A DNA stretch of 64,000 bases from Alphaproteobacteria bacterium (GTDB taxonomy: Bacteria > Pseudomonadota > Alphaproteobacteria > GCA-016699305). Below, in pieces: positions 18,263-27,221 of this stretch; the stretch's first letter is position 1; every line of letters starts with the position of its first letter. A program made the position numbers and the translations under genes. The notes beneath the pieces are model-generated. The model did not search any database, was not told the origin of the DNA, and saw only the letters and a list, made by a program, of their open reading frames with translations. The stretch lies in assembly GCA_016699305.1 (NCBI GenBank), contig CP064970.1, forward strand, positions 434,001 to 498,000, given 5' to 3'.

Positions 18263-18330
18263 GACTTGGTTCTGTCAGACCCCCTAACATGCAGCCATGA
18301 ACGACTAATTGAATGATGATTTACAACACA

Positions 18331-18358
18331 AAAAGGGCCGGTCAACGACCGGCCCTCG
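18331..18358 (-). terminator. Rho-independent terminator for the DUF465 gene
   Basis: A perfect 9-nt stem (GGGCCGGTC at 18335-18343, GACCGGCCC at 18347-18355) with a 3-nt loop is followed by a run of T on the minus strand (AAAAA on plus). It is 24 nt past the end of the minus-strand gene. It may also stop the pilus-like operon from the other side. Confidence 0.85.
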
Positions 18359-18378
18359 CTGTAGGTGGGCAGATACAT

Positions 18379-18591
18379 TTAAGCGATACGTCTTCGCTGT
18401 TGATCAAGTGCGTCTTGATTAGAGATCATACGCTGCATGCTGGCGATAAGGTCTTTCAGTGAAAGTTTGCGGTGTTTAAGACTTGCAACCAGGTTCTGGT
18501 CCGACCATGGACGGGCCAGCTCCACCGCAAGGCGGGCATCCACCTTGGCATGTTGCCGCTTGAGTGATTGAAGACGCTGTACGATTGGCAT
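18379..18591 (-). CDS. DUF465 (YdcH-like) small helical protein
   Basis: The 70-aa basic protein has the DUF465 pattern: a first helix RLQSLKRQHAKVDARLAVEL and then SLKHRKLSLKDLIASMQRM. Such proteins are common in alphaproteobacteria and their job is unknown. The ATG at 18591 is chosen because GAGGGGGG precedes it; an upstream ATG at 18624 would add a poor 11-residue head. It is monocistronic, with a strong terminator just behind. Confidence 0.85.
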   Translation of the reverse strand: MPIVQRLQSLKRQHAKVDARLAVELARPWSDQNLVASLKHRKLSLKDLIASMQRMISNQDALDQQRRRIA

Positions 18592-18837
18592 TTTCCGGCC
18601 CCCCTCTTGCTGGTTTAGGTGCAATCAACGGGATGACAGTGCGCCATGCTCCTTACACGAAGCATGTGGGAACATACTAGCCGATTTTAGGTCTAGGATC
18701 AGCAAGAATCTTTTTGCACTGACACATGAGGCCATACGGCCTCCATCAACACGAATATTCGCTTATCAATCAAAAATATCTTAGACTGCCGACCACACGG
18801 AACTATCCGCTTTGCATAGCTACAAGCGAGGTTCGAT

Positions 18838-19518
18838 ATGACAGGACGCATTATTGCCGTCGCTCAGCAAAAGGGCGGATCGGGAAAGACGACGTTGGCG
18901 GCGCATATGGCGGTCGCCTGGGCGCAAATGGGGCATCGGGTCGCCACGATGGACATCGATCCACAAGGCAGCCTCAGCCGCTGGTTCGCGGTGCGTGAGG
19001 CGCAAATGGGAAACGAATCCGGTCTGGTGCATTGCCAATTGGCCGGATGGCGCGTGCAAAAGGAAGTTGAGAATTTGGCGGCGCAGCACGATATCGTGTT
19101 GATCGACAGTCCGCCCCATACCCAGACCGAGGCCCGTCTGGCTCTTCGCGCGGCGGACCTGGCCTTGATCCCCTTACAGCCCAGCCCCATGGATATGTGG
19201 GCCACTCAGCCCATTTTAGACCTGGCGCAAGACGAGCAGACCCCTGCCCTATTGGTCCTAAACCGCATGCCCCCGCGCGGAGCCTTGGCCGAGGCAGCCG
19301 TGGCGGAATTACCGAAACTGGGCGTACCCATCGCGCGGACGAGACTGGGCAACCGCATCGCCTATGCCGCCGCCTTGGTCAGCGGCCGCAGCGTCACCGA
19401 AACCGGCGGCTCCCGCCGCGCCAGCGAAGAAATCAGCGCCTTGGCGGAAGAGGTCTTGAAGCATATCATCCGCCTCGAACGGAAAACTTCATCTACAATG
19501 CGGCGCAAAAGCGCGTGA
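18838..19518 (+). CDS. ParA-family ATPase, orphan
   Basis: This is a 226-aa deviant Walker ATPase of the ParA/MinD class, used to position chromosomes, plasmids or large complexes. The Walker A is KGGSGKTTLA (residues 12-21), with the signature Lys, and the DIDPQGS motif and VLIDSPPHT Walker B follow. GAGG lies before the ATG. No parB or parS-like partner is next to it, and it lacks an N-terminal DNA-binding extension, so it is an orphan of the type that positions proteins or plasmid-like cargo. A REP-type repeat begins just after its stop codon, whose last 18 nt recur at 19765-19782. Confidence 0.85.
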   Translation: MTGRIIAVAQQKGGSGKTTLAAHMAVAWAQMGHRVATMDIDPQGSLSRWFAVREAQMGNESGLVHCQLAGWRVQKEVENLAAQHDIVLIDSPPHTQTEARLALRAADLALIPLQPSPMDMWATQPILDLAQDEQTPALLVLNRMPPRGALAEAAVAELPKLGVPIARTRLGNRIAYAAALVSGRSVTETGGSRRASEEISALAEEVLKHIIRLERKTSSTMRRKSA

Positions 19519-19782
19519 CCGATAGGAAGAATCCACGACTCAGCGACAGCGTTGATGGCAAGTGATGGATGCTCGCCTACGCGGGCATGACTAAGTTGTG
19601 AGGGTAGATTTCATATGAATACGGCAAGCCTTGTCGTGAGTCTCCCTCTCCTCATGCGTCACTCCCGCGAAGGCGGGAGTCCATCTCCTGCCCTGGTCGA
19701 TAGTGCTGGGGTTTAGAAATAAGCCCATACCGGCAAAACTCATCAGCAATTCGACGCTTTATCTCGGCGCAAAAGCGCGTGA
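19501..19782. repeat. 18-bp direct repeats bracketing the first REP element
   Basis: The sequence CGGCGCAAAAGCGCGTGA occurs at 19501-19518 (the end of the parA gene) and again at 19765-19782. The 246 nt between them hold a REP-type element. Without the insert, the parA end would run directly into the tail of the kdpC remnant. This fits an insertion that duplicated 18 nt of target, but could also be a local tandem duplication. Confidence 0.6.
19529..19719. repeat. REP/MITE-like repeat element, copy 1
   Basis: Two GC-rich palindromes face each other. The first (19564-19591) is of the type GATGGATGCtCGCCtaCGCGGGCATGAC, in pieces GTGATGGAT, then GCTCGCCTACGCGGGC, then ATGAC. The second (19658-19689) is GTCACTCCCGCGAAGGCGGG then AGTCCATCTCC. 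The outer parts are also inverted (CAAGTGATGG on the left, CCATCTCCTG on the right). About 190 nt are shared with the copy at 51701-51890, including the flank CAGCGACAGCGT. There is no coding capacity. It lies between genes. Confidence 0.8.
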
Positions 19783-19921
19783 TTGCCCAGCCATCCTATC
19801 CAGGGCCATATTCAGCTCCAGCACATTGACCCTTGCTTCGCCCAAAAGGCCGAATTGTCGGGGCGCGGTGTGCGCGGCCACCAGAGCGCGCAGGGATTCC
19901 GGCGTCAGGCCGCGCACGACA
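19759..19921 (-). pseudogene. Remnant of a second kdpC (C-terminal tail only)
   Basis: On the minus strand the sequence translates to a KdpC tail ([18 protein letters not shown], then [15 protein letters not shown]) and then a novel ending to a stop at 19759-19761. Nucleotides 19794-19918 align without gaps to 20901-21025 in the intact kdpC. The first 87 nt differ at only 3 positions, whereas the remaining 38 nt are diverged but still encode a KdpC-like sequence. Upstream of 19921 the match stops at AT-rich DNA. No start codon or N-terminal part exists. It appears to be the leftover of a kdpC that was cut by the arrival of the neighbouring segment. Confidence 0.75.
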
Positions 19922-20044
19922 GAAGAAACTTATTTGAAGTTTCAAGAAATTCGAAATTTTTATTAAATTTATATTTACTCTTTGATGGTAAATAGATTAA
20001 TACTCAGTAAAATATCAACTTTGTTGAAGGAAAGGATCATCTTC

Positions 20045-20791
20045 ATGATTAAAACTTTTATTATTTCGTTCCTCTTGGTTGTTTTCGCAGGCTGTTCAAG
20101 TGCATTCGCCACATCAGATAACTTTTCTGACACAGAACAACTTAACCGTTGGATCACATACTATTATTCCAAACCAGAACCTCTGCGCGTGGCTGATGCG
20201 ATAAGCGCTGCCAGTTCCAAAGGCTTGACGCATAACGGACAAGAGACAACACCTTTTATTGGATTTATTGCAGGTGTAATTAATAAAACTCCTTCTATGG
20301 CACAACATTTAGCCAAATATCTTGTATCTTTACCCCATGCGGATCAACACATGGTGATTTTGAGTATTTGGTATTCCTCATATCCTGATGCAGAACATCT
20401 ATTGCAAAATATCAAAACATCAATACCTCAGCACAAAGAGATTATTGATAAACTGTTAGCCAATAATCGTCCTAGCCTTCTAGAATTGCCTATGGAGAAA
20501 GGGCCTTGGGTGCTTGATATGCTTTGGGGTTATTTCATGGCTACTGGAGACGAAGCGCCAGTCGTGAGAATTATTACCGCACTACCATGGATTAACATTC
20601 GTGACGACACATCGCGTCTCTTGGTTGGCGGCGCGGCAAGATGGTCACTTACTTCAAACGCCACCCAGCATGAGCGGGTCATGGCGATCTGCCGCAAAGA
20701 AGTAGAATCTCAACCTGATGAGGTTAAGACGCTTCTCCAAGAGGTCATCACATCAGCAGAGAATGACATTAAACAAGACAAGAAAGGGTGA
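20045..20791 (+). CDS. Putative lipoprotein, AT-rich, unknown family
   Basis: The product is 248 aa from the ATG at 20045, which follows AAGGAAAGGA. Residues 1-18 form a lipoprotein signal (MIKTFIISFLLVVFAGC, with the lipobox VFAGC). The rest is soluble and mostly helical, with no motif I recognise. The start chosen gives the signal peptide directly; an upstream in-frame ATG would bury it. Base composition is much more AT-rich than on either side, which fits recent transfer. It is flanked by the kdpC remnant and the intact kdpC. The likely location is the outer-membrane inner leaflet or periplasm. Confidence 0.65.
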   Translation: MIKTFIISFLLVVFAGCSSAFATSDNFSDTEQLNRWITYYYSKPEPLRVADAISAASSKGLTHNGQETTPFIGFIAGVINKTPSMAQHLAKYLVSLPHADQHMVILSIWYSSYPDAEHLLQNIKTSIPQHKEIIDKLLANNRPSLLELPMEKGPWVLDMLWGYFMATGDEAPVVRIITALPWINIRDDTSRLLVGGAARWSLTSNATQHERVMAICRKEVESQPDEVKTLLQEVITSAENDIKQDKKG

Positions 20792-20889
20792 GACCTTCTT
20801 GCCTATCACTTTAGAAGTAAGCTTGGCGGATCAGCAGCAAGAAGGCCAGTCACATGCGGAATCACCATTTATCCCTCGCATAAGCGTGA

Positions 20890-21474
20890 CTATTGATGAT
20901 TCCTATCCAGGGCCATGTTCAGCTCCAGCACATTGACCCTTGCTTCGCCCAAAAGGCCGAATTGTCGGGGCGTGGTATGCGCGGCCAGCAGGATGCGGAG
21001 CTGTTCCACCGGCATACCGCGCACGCGCGCCACGCGCGGCAACTGATACTGCGCTGCCGCAACGGTGATATGCGGATCAAGGCCGCTGGCCGATGCGGTG
21101 ACCAGATCGACAGGCACCGGCGAGTCATTTCCCGGATCGACATGTCTAAGTGCCGTCACACGCTGCGCGACATCGGCCAGCAAAGCGGGGGCGTTCATTC
21201 CCCAATTGCTTGCCCCTGAGGCGGCGGCATTATAAGGGACCATCATGGTGGCCGAAGGGCGTGACCAGAAATAACCCGGCGCAGAAAAAGACTGACCGAT
21301 GAGCGATGATCCCATCAGCCGCCCCGTCGCATCATAGATCAAGCTACCCTGCGACTGCTGCGGGAAGGCCCCTTGCAGCACAGCCGTCACCAATGCCGGA
21401 TAGACCAATCCCAGCAGCACGGTAAAGGCCGCCAACAGTGTCAATGCAGGGCGCAAGGCTTGCCGGATCATCAC
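20890..21474 (-). CDS. kdpC: Potassium-transporting ATPase subunit KdpC
   Basis: KdpC is the single-pass subunit that stabilises the KdpFABC high-affinity K+ pump. It is 194 aa. An N-terminal transmembrane helix lies at about residues 8-30, then come [18 protein letters not shown], the [17 protein letters not shown] region, and the conserved tail [19 protein letters not shown]. The ATG overlaps the kdpB stop as ATGA. The last 125 nt are partly repeated at 19794-19918. Confidence 0.93.
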   Translation of the reverse strand: MMIRQALRPALTLLAAFTVLLGLVYPALVTAVLQGAFPQQSQGSLIYDATGRLMGSSLIGQSFSAPGYFWSRPSATMMVPYNAAASGASNWGMNAPALLADVAQRVTALRHVDPGNDSPVPVDLVTASASGLDPHITVAAAQYQLPRVARVRGMPVEQLRILLAAHTTPRQFGLLGEARVNVLELNMALDRNHQ

Positions 21475-23540
21475 ACGGCCCCCATCATTTTAAGCATCAT
21501 ATCCACCAGCTTGATTCCCACAAACGGGGCCGCCACGCCGCCCAATCCATAGACCAAACTGTTGTGCCGCAACAACGCCGCCGCGCCGATGGGCCGATAC
21601 CGCACGCCGCGCAGAGCCAGAGGAATAAGGGCCACGACGATCAGCGCATTAAAGATCACCGCCGACAAAATGGCACTGCCGGGACTGGACAGCTGCATCA
21701 CATTCAAGCGCATCAGTCCCGGATAGGTTCCGGCCAAAGCGGCGGGGATGATGGCGAAATATTTAGCCAGATCATTGGCCATGCTGAAAGTCGTCAACGC
21801 GCCGCGAGTCATCAGCATTTGTTTGCCGATCAAGACCACCTCGATCAATTTTGTGGGGTCGCTGTCTAGATCGATCATGTTCCCGGCTTCCTTGGCCGCC
21901 TGGGTGCCGCTGTTCATCACCACCGCCACATCGGCCTGGGCCAAAGCGGGCGCATCGTTGGTGCCATCGCCCACCATGGCCACCATCTCGCCCCCCGCTT
22001 GCATCTTGCGGATATATTCCAGCTTGGTCTTGGGCGTGGCCTCGGCCATGTAATCATTCACCCCCGCTTCGGCGGCGATGGTGGCGGCGGTCAGCGGATT
22101 GTCGCCCGTGACCATGATGCTTTTGATTCCCATGCGGCGCAGATCAGCCAGTCGTTGGCGAATGCCCGGTTTGATGATGTCCTTTAGATGAATAATGCCC
22201 AGCACCTGCGCGCCATCGGCCACCCATAGCGGCGTGCCGCCTTGACGCGCGATCTGTTCGGCCAGGTTACGGGCATCTTGCGGCACGACACCGCCCAAGC
22301 TGCGCACATGACGCTCTATGGCATCGCCCGCGCCCTTCATGACGCAATGGCCGTTGCCCTTGATTCCGGACAAACGGGTTTCAGCGCTAAAGGGAATAAA
22401 CTCGCCCTGCGGAAGCGACGCATCCGGCGCGACCTGTCCCAAAGACTGGGCCAAAGCCACGATGCTGACTCCTTCGGGCGTGTCGTCGGCCAGTGACGAC
22501 AGCATCGCCGCTTGGGCAAGCCGAGCCGAGGATACGCCTTCGACCGGCATAAAGGCCGCCGCCTGACGATTGCCAAGGGTGATGGTGCCCGTCTTATCCA
22601 GCAACAACACATTTACATCGCCCGCCGCTTCCACCGCGCGGCCTGATTTGGCGATCACATTGGCGCGGATCAACCGGTCCATGCCCGCAATGCCGATGGC
22701 CGAAAGCAAACCGCCGATGGTCGTAGGGATAAGGCACACCAGCAAGGCAATCAACGTCACCACGCCCACGGAAGTCCCCTGCCCCGCCCTTTGCACGGCA
22801 AAGATCGAGAACGGCAGCAGCGTCACCACCACGATCAGAAAGATCAAGCTCATCGCCGCCAGCAGGATCGATAAGGCGATCTCGTTGGGAGTCTTCTGCC
22901 GTTTCGCGCCCTCGACCAAGGCGATCATGGAATCGAGAAAGCTTTCCCCCGCCCCTGCCGTAATACGCACCACGATCTCATCCGACAAAACGCATGTGCC
23001 CGCGATGACCGAATCGCGGTCGCCATTCGCTGCGCGGATCACCGGCGCGCTTTCACCCGTGACCGCGCTTTCGTCGATTGAGGCCGCGCCTGCGATCACC
23101 TGACCGTCCCCGGGCACCATGTCGCCCGCGCAGACAAGCACGATATCGTCCCGCTTCAAGGACGTGGACGAGACGATCTTATACAATTCGCGTTTATCGG
23201 CGTTTGCTAGCAATTTGGCGGGCGTGTCTTGCCTGGCGGCCTTGAGCGTCGCGGCTTGGGCCTTACCCCTGCCCTCGGCCAAACTCTCGGCGAAATTGGC
23301 GAATAGAATCGTCACCCATAGGCACAGCGCAATCGACACCACGAACCAAGAAGGCTCGGCACTTCCAGGCATAGGGAACACGGCGCATAGGGTGCTGACT
23401 AGGGCACCCATATAGACGCAAAACATCACCGGATTGCGCAACTGGTGCATCGGCCACAGACGCTTAAAGGATAACAGAATCGCCGCGCCCAAGATCGGGC
23501 CGGAAAGCAAAGCGGATGATGCGGCAGGGTGGCGAGGCAT
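21471..23540 (-). CDS. kdpB: Potassium-transporting ATPase ATP-binding subunit KdpB
   Basis: KdpB is the P-type ATPase that energises K+ uptake. It is 689 aa, full length. It shows TGES (161-164) in the actuator domain, the phosphorylated Asp315 in DKTGT, and the hinge [12 protein letters not shown]. The KdpB-specific segment [20 protein letters not shown] is present near residues 271-290. It starts 20 nt after the kdpA stop and overlaps kdpC. All catalytic motifs look intact even though kdpA upstream carries a frameshift. Confidence 0.95.
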   Translation of the reverse strand: MPRHPAASSALLSGPILGAAILLSFKRLWPMHQLRNPVMFCVYMGALVSTLCAVFPMPGSAEPSWFVVSIALCLWVTILFANFAESLAEGRGKAQAATLKAARQDTPAKLLANADKRELYKIVSSTSLKRDDIVLVCAGDMVPGDGQVIAGAASIDESAVTGESAPVIRAANGDRDSVIAGTCVLSDEIVVRITAGAGESFLDSMIALVEGAKRQKTPNEIALSILLAAMSLIFLIVVVTLLPFSIFAVQRAGQGTSVGVVTLIALLVCLIPTTIGGLLSAIGIAGMDRLIRANVIAKSGRAVEAAGDVNVLLLDKTGTITLGNRQAAAFMPVEGVSSARLAQAAMLSSLADDTPEGVSIVALAQSLGQVAPDASLPQGEFIPFSAETRLSGIKGNGHCVMKGAGDAIERHVRSLGGVVPQDARNLAEQIARQGGTPLWVADGAQVLGIIHLKDIIKPGIRQRLADLRRMGIKSIMVTGDNPLTAATIAAEAGVNDYMAEATPKTKLEYIRKMQAGGEMVAMVGDGTNDAPALAQADVAVVMNSGTQAAKEAGNMIDLDSDPTKLIEVVLIGKQMLMTRGALTTFSMANDLAKYFAIIPAALAGTYPGLMRLNVMQLSSPGSAILSAVIFNALIVVALIPLALRGVRYRPIGAAALLRHNSLVYGLGGVAAPFVGIKLVDMMLKMMGAV

Positions 23541-23560
23541 GATGGGTGCGGTGGCTCCTT

Positions 23561-25322
23561 TTACTGCTCAATCATGGACAAATGCTCGGCCACGGGTCCC
23601 AGTGCCAGACTGGGCACATAGGTCAGCAAGCCCACCATCACCACCACGCAGACCAACAAGGCTCCGAACAATGGCGTATGCGTGGGAAGGCTTCCCGGCG
23701 AAGGCGGCACGGCAGGTTTTGCCGCCAGAGAACCGGCGATCGCCAAGACGGGCAGGATCACGCCAAAGCGTCCCGCCAACATCACAAGCCCCAAGACGAT
23801 GTTGTAAAAAGGCGTATCGGCGGACAGCCCCGCAAACGCGCTGCCATTATTGGCGGCGGCGGAAGTGAAGGCATAAAGCACCTCGCTAAACCCGTGCGCG
23901 CCGGGGTTAAGAACGCCCGTCCGGCCCGCCTCGCACATCACGGCCAAGGCCGTGCCGCCCAATGTCATCAAAGGCGGGATGATGATGGCGATCGAGGCCA
24001 TCTTGATCTCGAAGGATTGAATCTTCTTGCCCAGATAATCGGGCGTGCGGCCTACCATCAGCCCCGCCATGAATACCGTCAGCAGAACAAAGATCAACAT
24101 GCCATACAGGCCCGATCCCACACCGCCAAAGATCACCTCTCCCATCTGCATCAACAGCAAGGGCACCATCCCGGCCAAAGGCGCAAGGGAATCATGCATG
24201 GCATTGGTCGATCCGTTCGACGTGGCCCCCGTGACGGTGGCCCATAGCGCCGAAGCAGAGGGGCCGTGGCGCACTTCCTTGCCTTCCATCGAACCGCCCG
24301 ATTGAGCCAGGCTGGCCAGTTGATCCACGCCCAACCGGGCAAAATGCGGGTTCCCGCCTTGTTCTTGCAGCAAGACCAATATCAAGAGCGGAATCAGAAT
24401 CACCGTCATCACGGCCAGGATCAATTGACCCTGCCGCGCATCCCCGGCTATATGGCCAAAGCTGTGACACAGTGCCGCCGGGATCAGCAGGATGGCCAGC
24501 AACAACAGGAAATTGGATAGCGGCGTCGGGTTTTCAAAAGGATGCGCCGCATTGGCGTTGAAATATCCCCCGCCATTGCTGCCCAACTGACGGATAGCGA
24601 TTTGCGAGGCGACGGGACCAAGGGCAATCTTTTGCTGTGTAACAGCCTGCCCCTCCTGCCCCATCACCGGCTGTGCAAGCTCGACCGTGACGGATGTTTG
24701 AAAGGTCTGCACCACGCCTTGCGATCCCAGCGCGATGGCAAACACCAAAGACAAAGGCAGCAGGATATAGAGCGTCCCGCGAGTCAGATCGACCCAGAAA
24801 TTCCCGATGCCTTGGGCGTCTCCTCGTCGTGTCATGCCGCGCACAAGAGCCATCAAAACCGCCATACCCATCGCCGCCGACAAAAAGTTCTGCACCGTCA
24901 GCCCCAGCATTTGAGAAAACGGACTGAGGCGGGCTTCGCCGCTATAAGACTGCCAGTTGGTATTGGTGACAAAGCTAACCGCCACGTTAAAAGCCAAAGC
25001 CGCGTCGAGTCCCGGCTTGCCATCGGGATTCAAAGGCATCGCGCCTTGCAGCATCAACAAAGCGAATAGTGCCAAGAAACGAAGCCGCCACGAAGACCAT
25101 CATATGTAGGGCATAGACGGACCAGCCCATTTCCTGATCCGGCTTGATCCCTGCCAGGCGATATAAACCGCGCTCCAACCTACCCAAAATCGGCGTTAAG
25201 AACGTGCGTTCCCCGCCATAGACCCGCGCGATAAAAACTCCCAGAGGCCGAATGCACACAGCCAACACCGCGACATACAGCGCCAATAAACCCCATGTGG
25301 CACTGGCGGGTAGGGCTATCAT
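23561..25322 (-). pseudogene. kdpA: Potassium-transporting ATPase subunit KdpA, frameshifted near codon 82
   Basis: KdpA is the channel-like K+ binding subunit. The N-terminal part reads from ATG at 25322 (MIALPASATWGLLALYVAVL) through [19 protein letters not shown]. The rest continues in another frame from about 25075 ([19 protein letters not shown], then the filter-containing [20 protein letters not shown]) to the stop at 23561. Dropping the C on the minus strand at 25076 restores one reading frame of about 585 aa. The filter loops and [10 protein letters not shown] are intact. So this is either a real one-base insertion that kills the gene, or a sequencing or assembly error. It starts inside the kdpF stop (ATGA). 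Confidence 0.85.
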
Positions 25323-25411
25323 GGAAACATCTCCGGTTTCAGCAATGCCACCAATAGATAGACGAAAAGCCCTCCGACCAAGAGGCTTAGAGCAAGATAT
25401 GCGACGGTCAT
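25319..25411 (-). CDS. kdpF: KdpF small membrane subunit
   Basis: KdpF is the 30-residue lipid-like stabiliser of the Kdp complex. The ORF from ATG at 25411 encodes MTVAYLALSLLVGGLFVYLL, then VALLKPEMFP and a stop. This matches KdpF in length, single helix, and the KPE(x)F end. The stop overlaps the kdpA start (ATGA). The kdpDE sensor and regulator genes are not in the window. Confidence 0.85.
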   Translation of the reverse strand: MTVAYLALSLLVGGLFVYLLVALLKPEMFP

Positions 25412-25849
25412 GACGAATGCTCCATAACGAGCATAAAGCACGCGAACCCTAGCCAAGTCAGCCGATGGGAAATCGCCTGAGGGAAGATGCGCCTTGCGTC
25501 CAAATCAGGTTCTCCAGGATTCGTGTCGCGACTCTGTTGTTTAGGATACCTTAATCCCGCTCTTATGCCAGCCGTGACAGCATAAATATTTCATGCAGGG
25601 CTTGGAGCTTGATAAAGGGCACGTCTAAGACCGTATTGATTTAGGGGGTAAGTTTCGATTCAAAAAATCCCGACAGTCGTGAAGATACCAAACGATAATG
25701 CCCTTCTGGAAGAAAGACAAAAAATCCCATAGGCACTTGACGCGCCATCATGGCCCCTTGAATCTTGCGTCCAGTTGCATGTTGTTTCGTGTGTCGGCCT
25801 TCGCTATATCAGCATAATTATTTGTAATATAAGTTCTATTAGAAGAAAT
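25412..25849. other. Intergenic region upstream of kdpF
   Basis: About 440 nt between kdpF and tRNA-Glu. It should contain the kdp promoter on the minus strand. No ORF, tRNA or strong hairpin was found. A GC-to-AT shift is mild. Nothing more can be supported. Confidence 0.5.
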
Positions 25850-25925
25850 TGGCGTCCCCTACGGGATTCGAACCCGTGTTGCCGCCGTGAGAGGGCGGCG
25901 TCCTAGGCCTCTAGACGAAGGGGAC
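25850..25925 (-). tRNA. tRNA-Glu (CTC anticodon)
   Basis: The minus-strand sequence begins GTCCCCTTCGTCTAGAGGCC, with the GGTTCGAATCCCG T-arm and a 3' end ...GGGGACGCCA. Its CCA is encoded. The anticodon loop is CTCTCAC, giving CTC, which reads GAG codons. The 7-bp acceptor stem (GTCCCCT/AGGGGAC) is perfect. Confidence 0.96.
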
Positions 25926-26078
25926 AGACACGTGTTCGTCTAGCTTAGGATGACGGTGAAAGCAAGAAAAAGCTGTGTGCGGCACTTCTCCCCTGAATTC
26001 CCCCCCAAACTGTCCAGTTTTTGGAGGCCAGATGACTTGATCTTGGACATCCGGTTGTCAAGGCCGTACAAAAAGACC

Positions 26079-26549
26079 ATGACCGATATTCGCTTCTATC
26101 ACCTAACCCGCACGCCGCTTGAACATGCCCTGCCCGATTTACTTACCAAGACATTGGACAAGGGCTGGCGTGCCGTGGTGAGAACATCCTCGCCCGAACG
26201 GTGCGAGGCTCTGACCCAGGCTCTATGGACCGCCAGGCCCGATAGCTTCCTGCCTCATGGCAATCGCCAGGACGGCGAGGCGGCGCGTCAGCCCATATGG
26301 CTGACCGATCAAGACGACAATCCCAACGGAGCCACCGTGCTGTTCCTGACCGATGGCGCGTCTTTGGCGGATGCAACGGGATATAACCTGATCTGCGATT
26401 TATTCGATGGCCGCGACCCCGAGGCCGTTCAAGCCGCGCGGGCAAGGTGGAAGGAAAGACAAACTGCGGGACATAGCCTGACCTATTGGCGGCAGGAAGA
26501 ACGCGGCTGGCAAGAGGTCAAGAGCGAGCAAGGAAAAGACACCGCATGA
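26079..26549 (+). CDS. holC: DNA polymerase III subunit chi
   Basis: HolC links the clamp loader to single-stranded DNA binding protein. From ATG at 26079 it is 156 aa. It shows MTDIRFYHLTRTPLEHALP, the VVRTSSPERCEALTQALW region and the FLPHG motif, followed by QPIWLT. An upstream in-frame GTG/ATG would add 43 residues that do not resemble the family. The stop overlaps the next gene (ATGA). In the same window dnaX encodes its partner tau. Confidence 0.9.
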   Translation: MTDIRFYHLTRTPLEHALPDLLTKTLDKGWRAVVRTSSPERCEALTQALWTARPDSFLPHGNRQDGEAARQPIWLTDQDDNPNGATVLFLTDGASLADATGYNLICDLFDGRDPEAVQAARARWKERQTAGHSLTYWRQEERGWQEVKSEQGKDTA

Positions 26550-27190
26550 TCGCCATTCCCATCATCCAATCGACGCTGATCGCTTCGGCCACCGCAAGCT
26601 TAGGTGCGCTGGCGGCTATGGCCCTCAGTGGACGTGACCTGACCGCCGATACATCGCCAAACACGGCCCGCAGGCTCGGCCTGACCCTGCCCCCCGTCGC
26701 GGCGGCTTTGGGCGCTGTATGGGGCTGGCGTTGCGGACTTCAGGCCGAGCCTTGGGACGTGTTATTGTTGGCCGCCGCCGCCATGGGCGTGCTGGTGACG
26801 CTGGCCACCATCGACGCGCGTTGCGGCCTGTTGCCCAACCGGCTGAACTTGACATTGGCTCTCCTGGGCTTGGCGTGGGCCTTCTTGGGTCATGGGCATC
26901 TATGGAACCTGGCCAGCGCCTTGTTTCTGGGCGGAACGGGCAGCCTGGTGCTGCTGATCGGGCGAAGATGGCGCGGCGTGGACATGATCGGCATGGGCGA
27001 TATCAAATTCCTGGCCATGGCTGGGCTGTGGCTGCCGCCTTGGACGGTGGGCTGGTATATGGCCGGGGCGGGGGTCATGGGCGTTTTAACCCATGTCGTT
27101 TTGGGGCGACTGGAACGCAACCAGGCAGCACCCTTTGGCCCTGCTCTATGCACCGCTCTAATCCTTGCCCTGCTGGCCCTGCACTGGTAG
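26546..27190 (+). CDS. Prepilin peptidase catalytic domain (A24 family), stand-alone
   Basis: This 214-aa polytopic membrane protein has the two catalytic aspartates of type IV prepilin peptidases: [13 protein letters not shown] (first Asp) and [12 protein letters not shown] (GxGD motif, second Asp). About six hydrophobic segments are present. It lacks the four-cysteine N-terminal domain found in PilD; a separate gene at 9287-9736 encodes just that part. Such short forms resemble TadV/CpaA- or archaeal-type peptidases, so it could be a tad/cpa peptidase instead. Its start overlaps holC. It could process the prepilins of the pilus-like operon at 13.7-18.3 kb. Confidence 0.85.
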   Translation: MIAIPIIQSTLIASATASLGALAAMALSGRDLTADTSPNTARRLGLTLPPVAAALGAVWGWRCGLQAEPWDVLLLAAAAMGVLVTLATIDARCGLLPNRLNLTLALLGLAWAFLGHGHLWNLASALFLGGTGSLVLLIGRRWRGVDMIGMGDIKFLAMAGLWLPPWTVGWYMAGAGVMGVLTHVVLGRLERNQAAPFGPALCTALILALLALHW

Positions 27191-27221
27191 TCTGGCCGCA
27201 AGAACTGTTTCGGGAGCGGAT

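Noticed and set aside
19519..19800. CRISPR-like array in the repeat regions
   Set aside because: The units are facing palindromes with unequal spacing, not direct repeats with regular spacers, and no cas gene is present.
19703..19966. A plus-strand ORF of 87 aa between parA and the lipoprotein gene
   Set aside because: It crosses the REP end and the antisense of the kdpC remnant; no ribosome site.
23546..24247. A 233-aa plus-strand ORF within kdpA
   Set aside because: His/Gln-rich antisense translation of a membrane protein; the minus strand has the real KdpA motifs.
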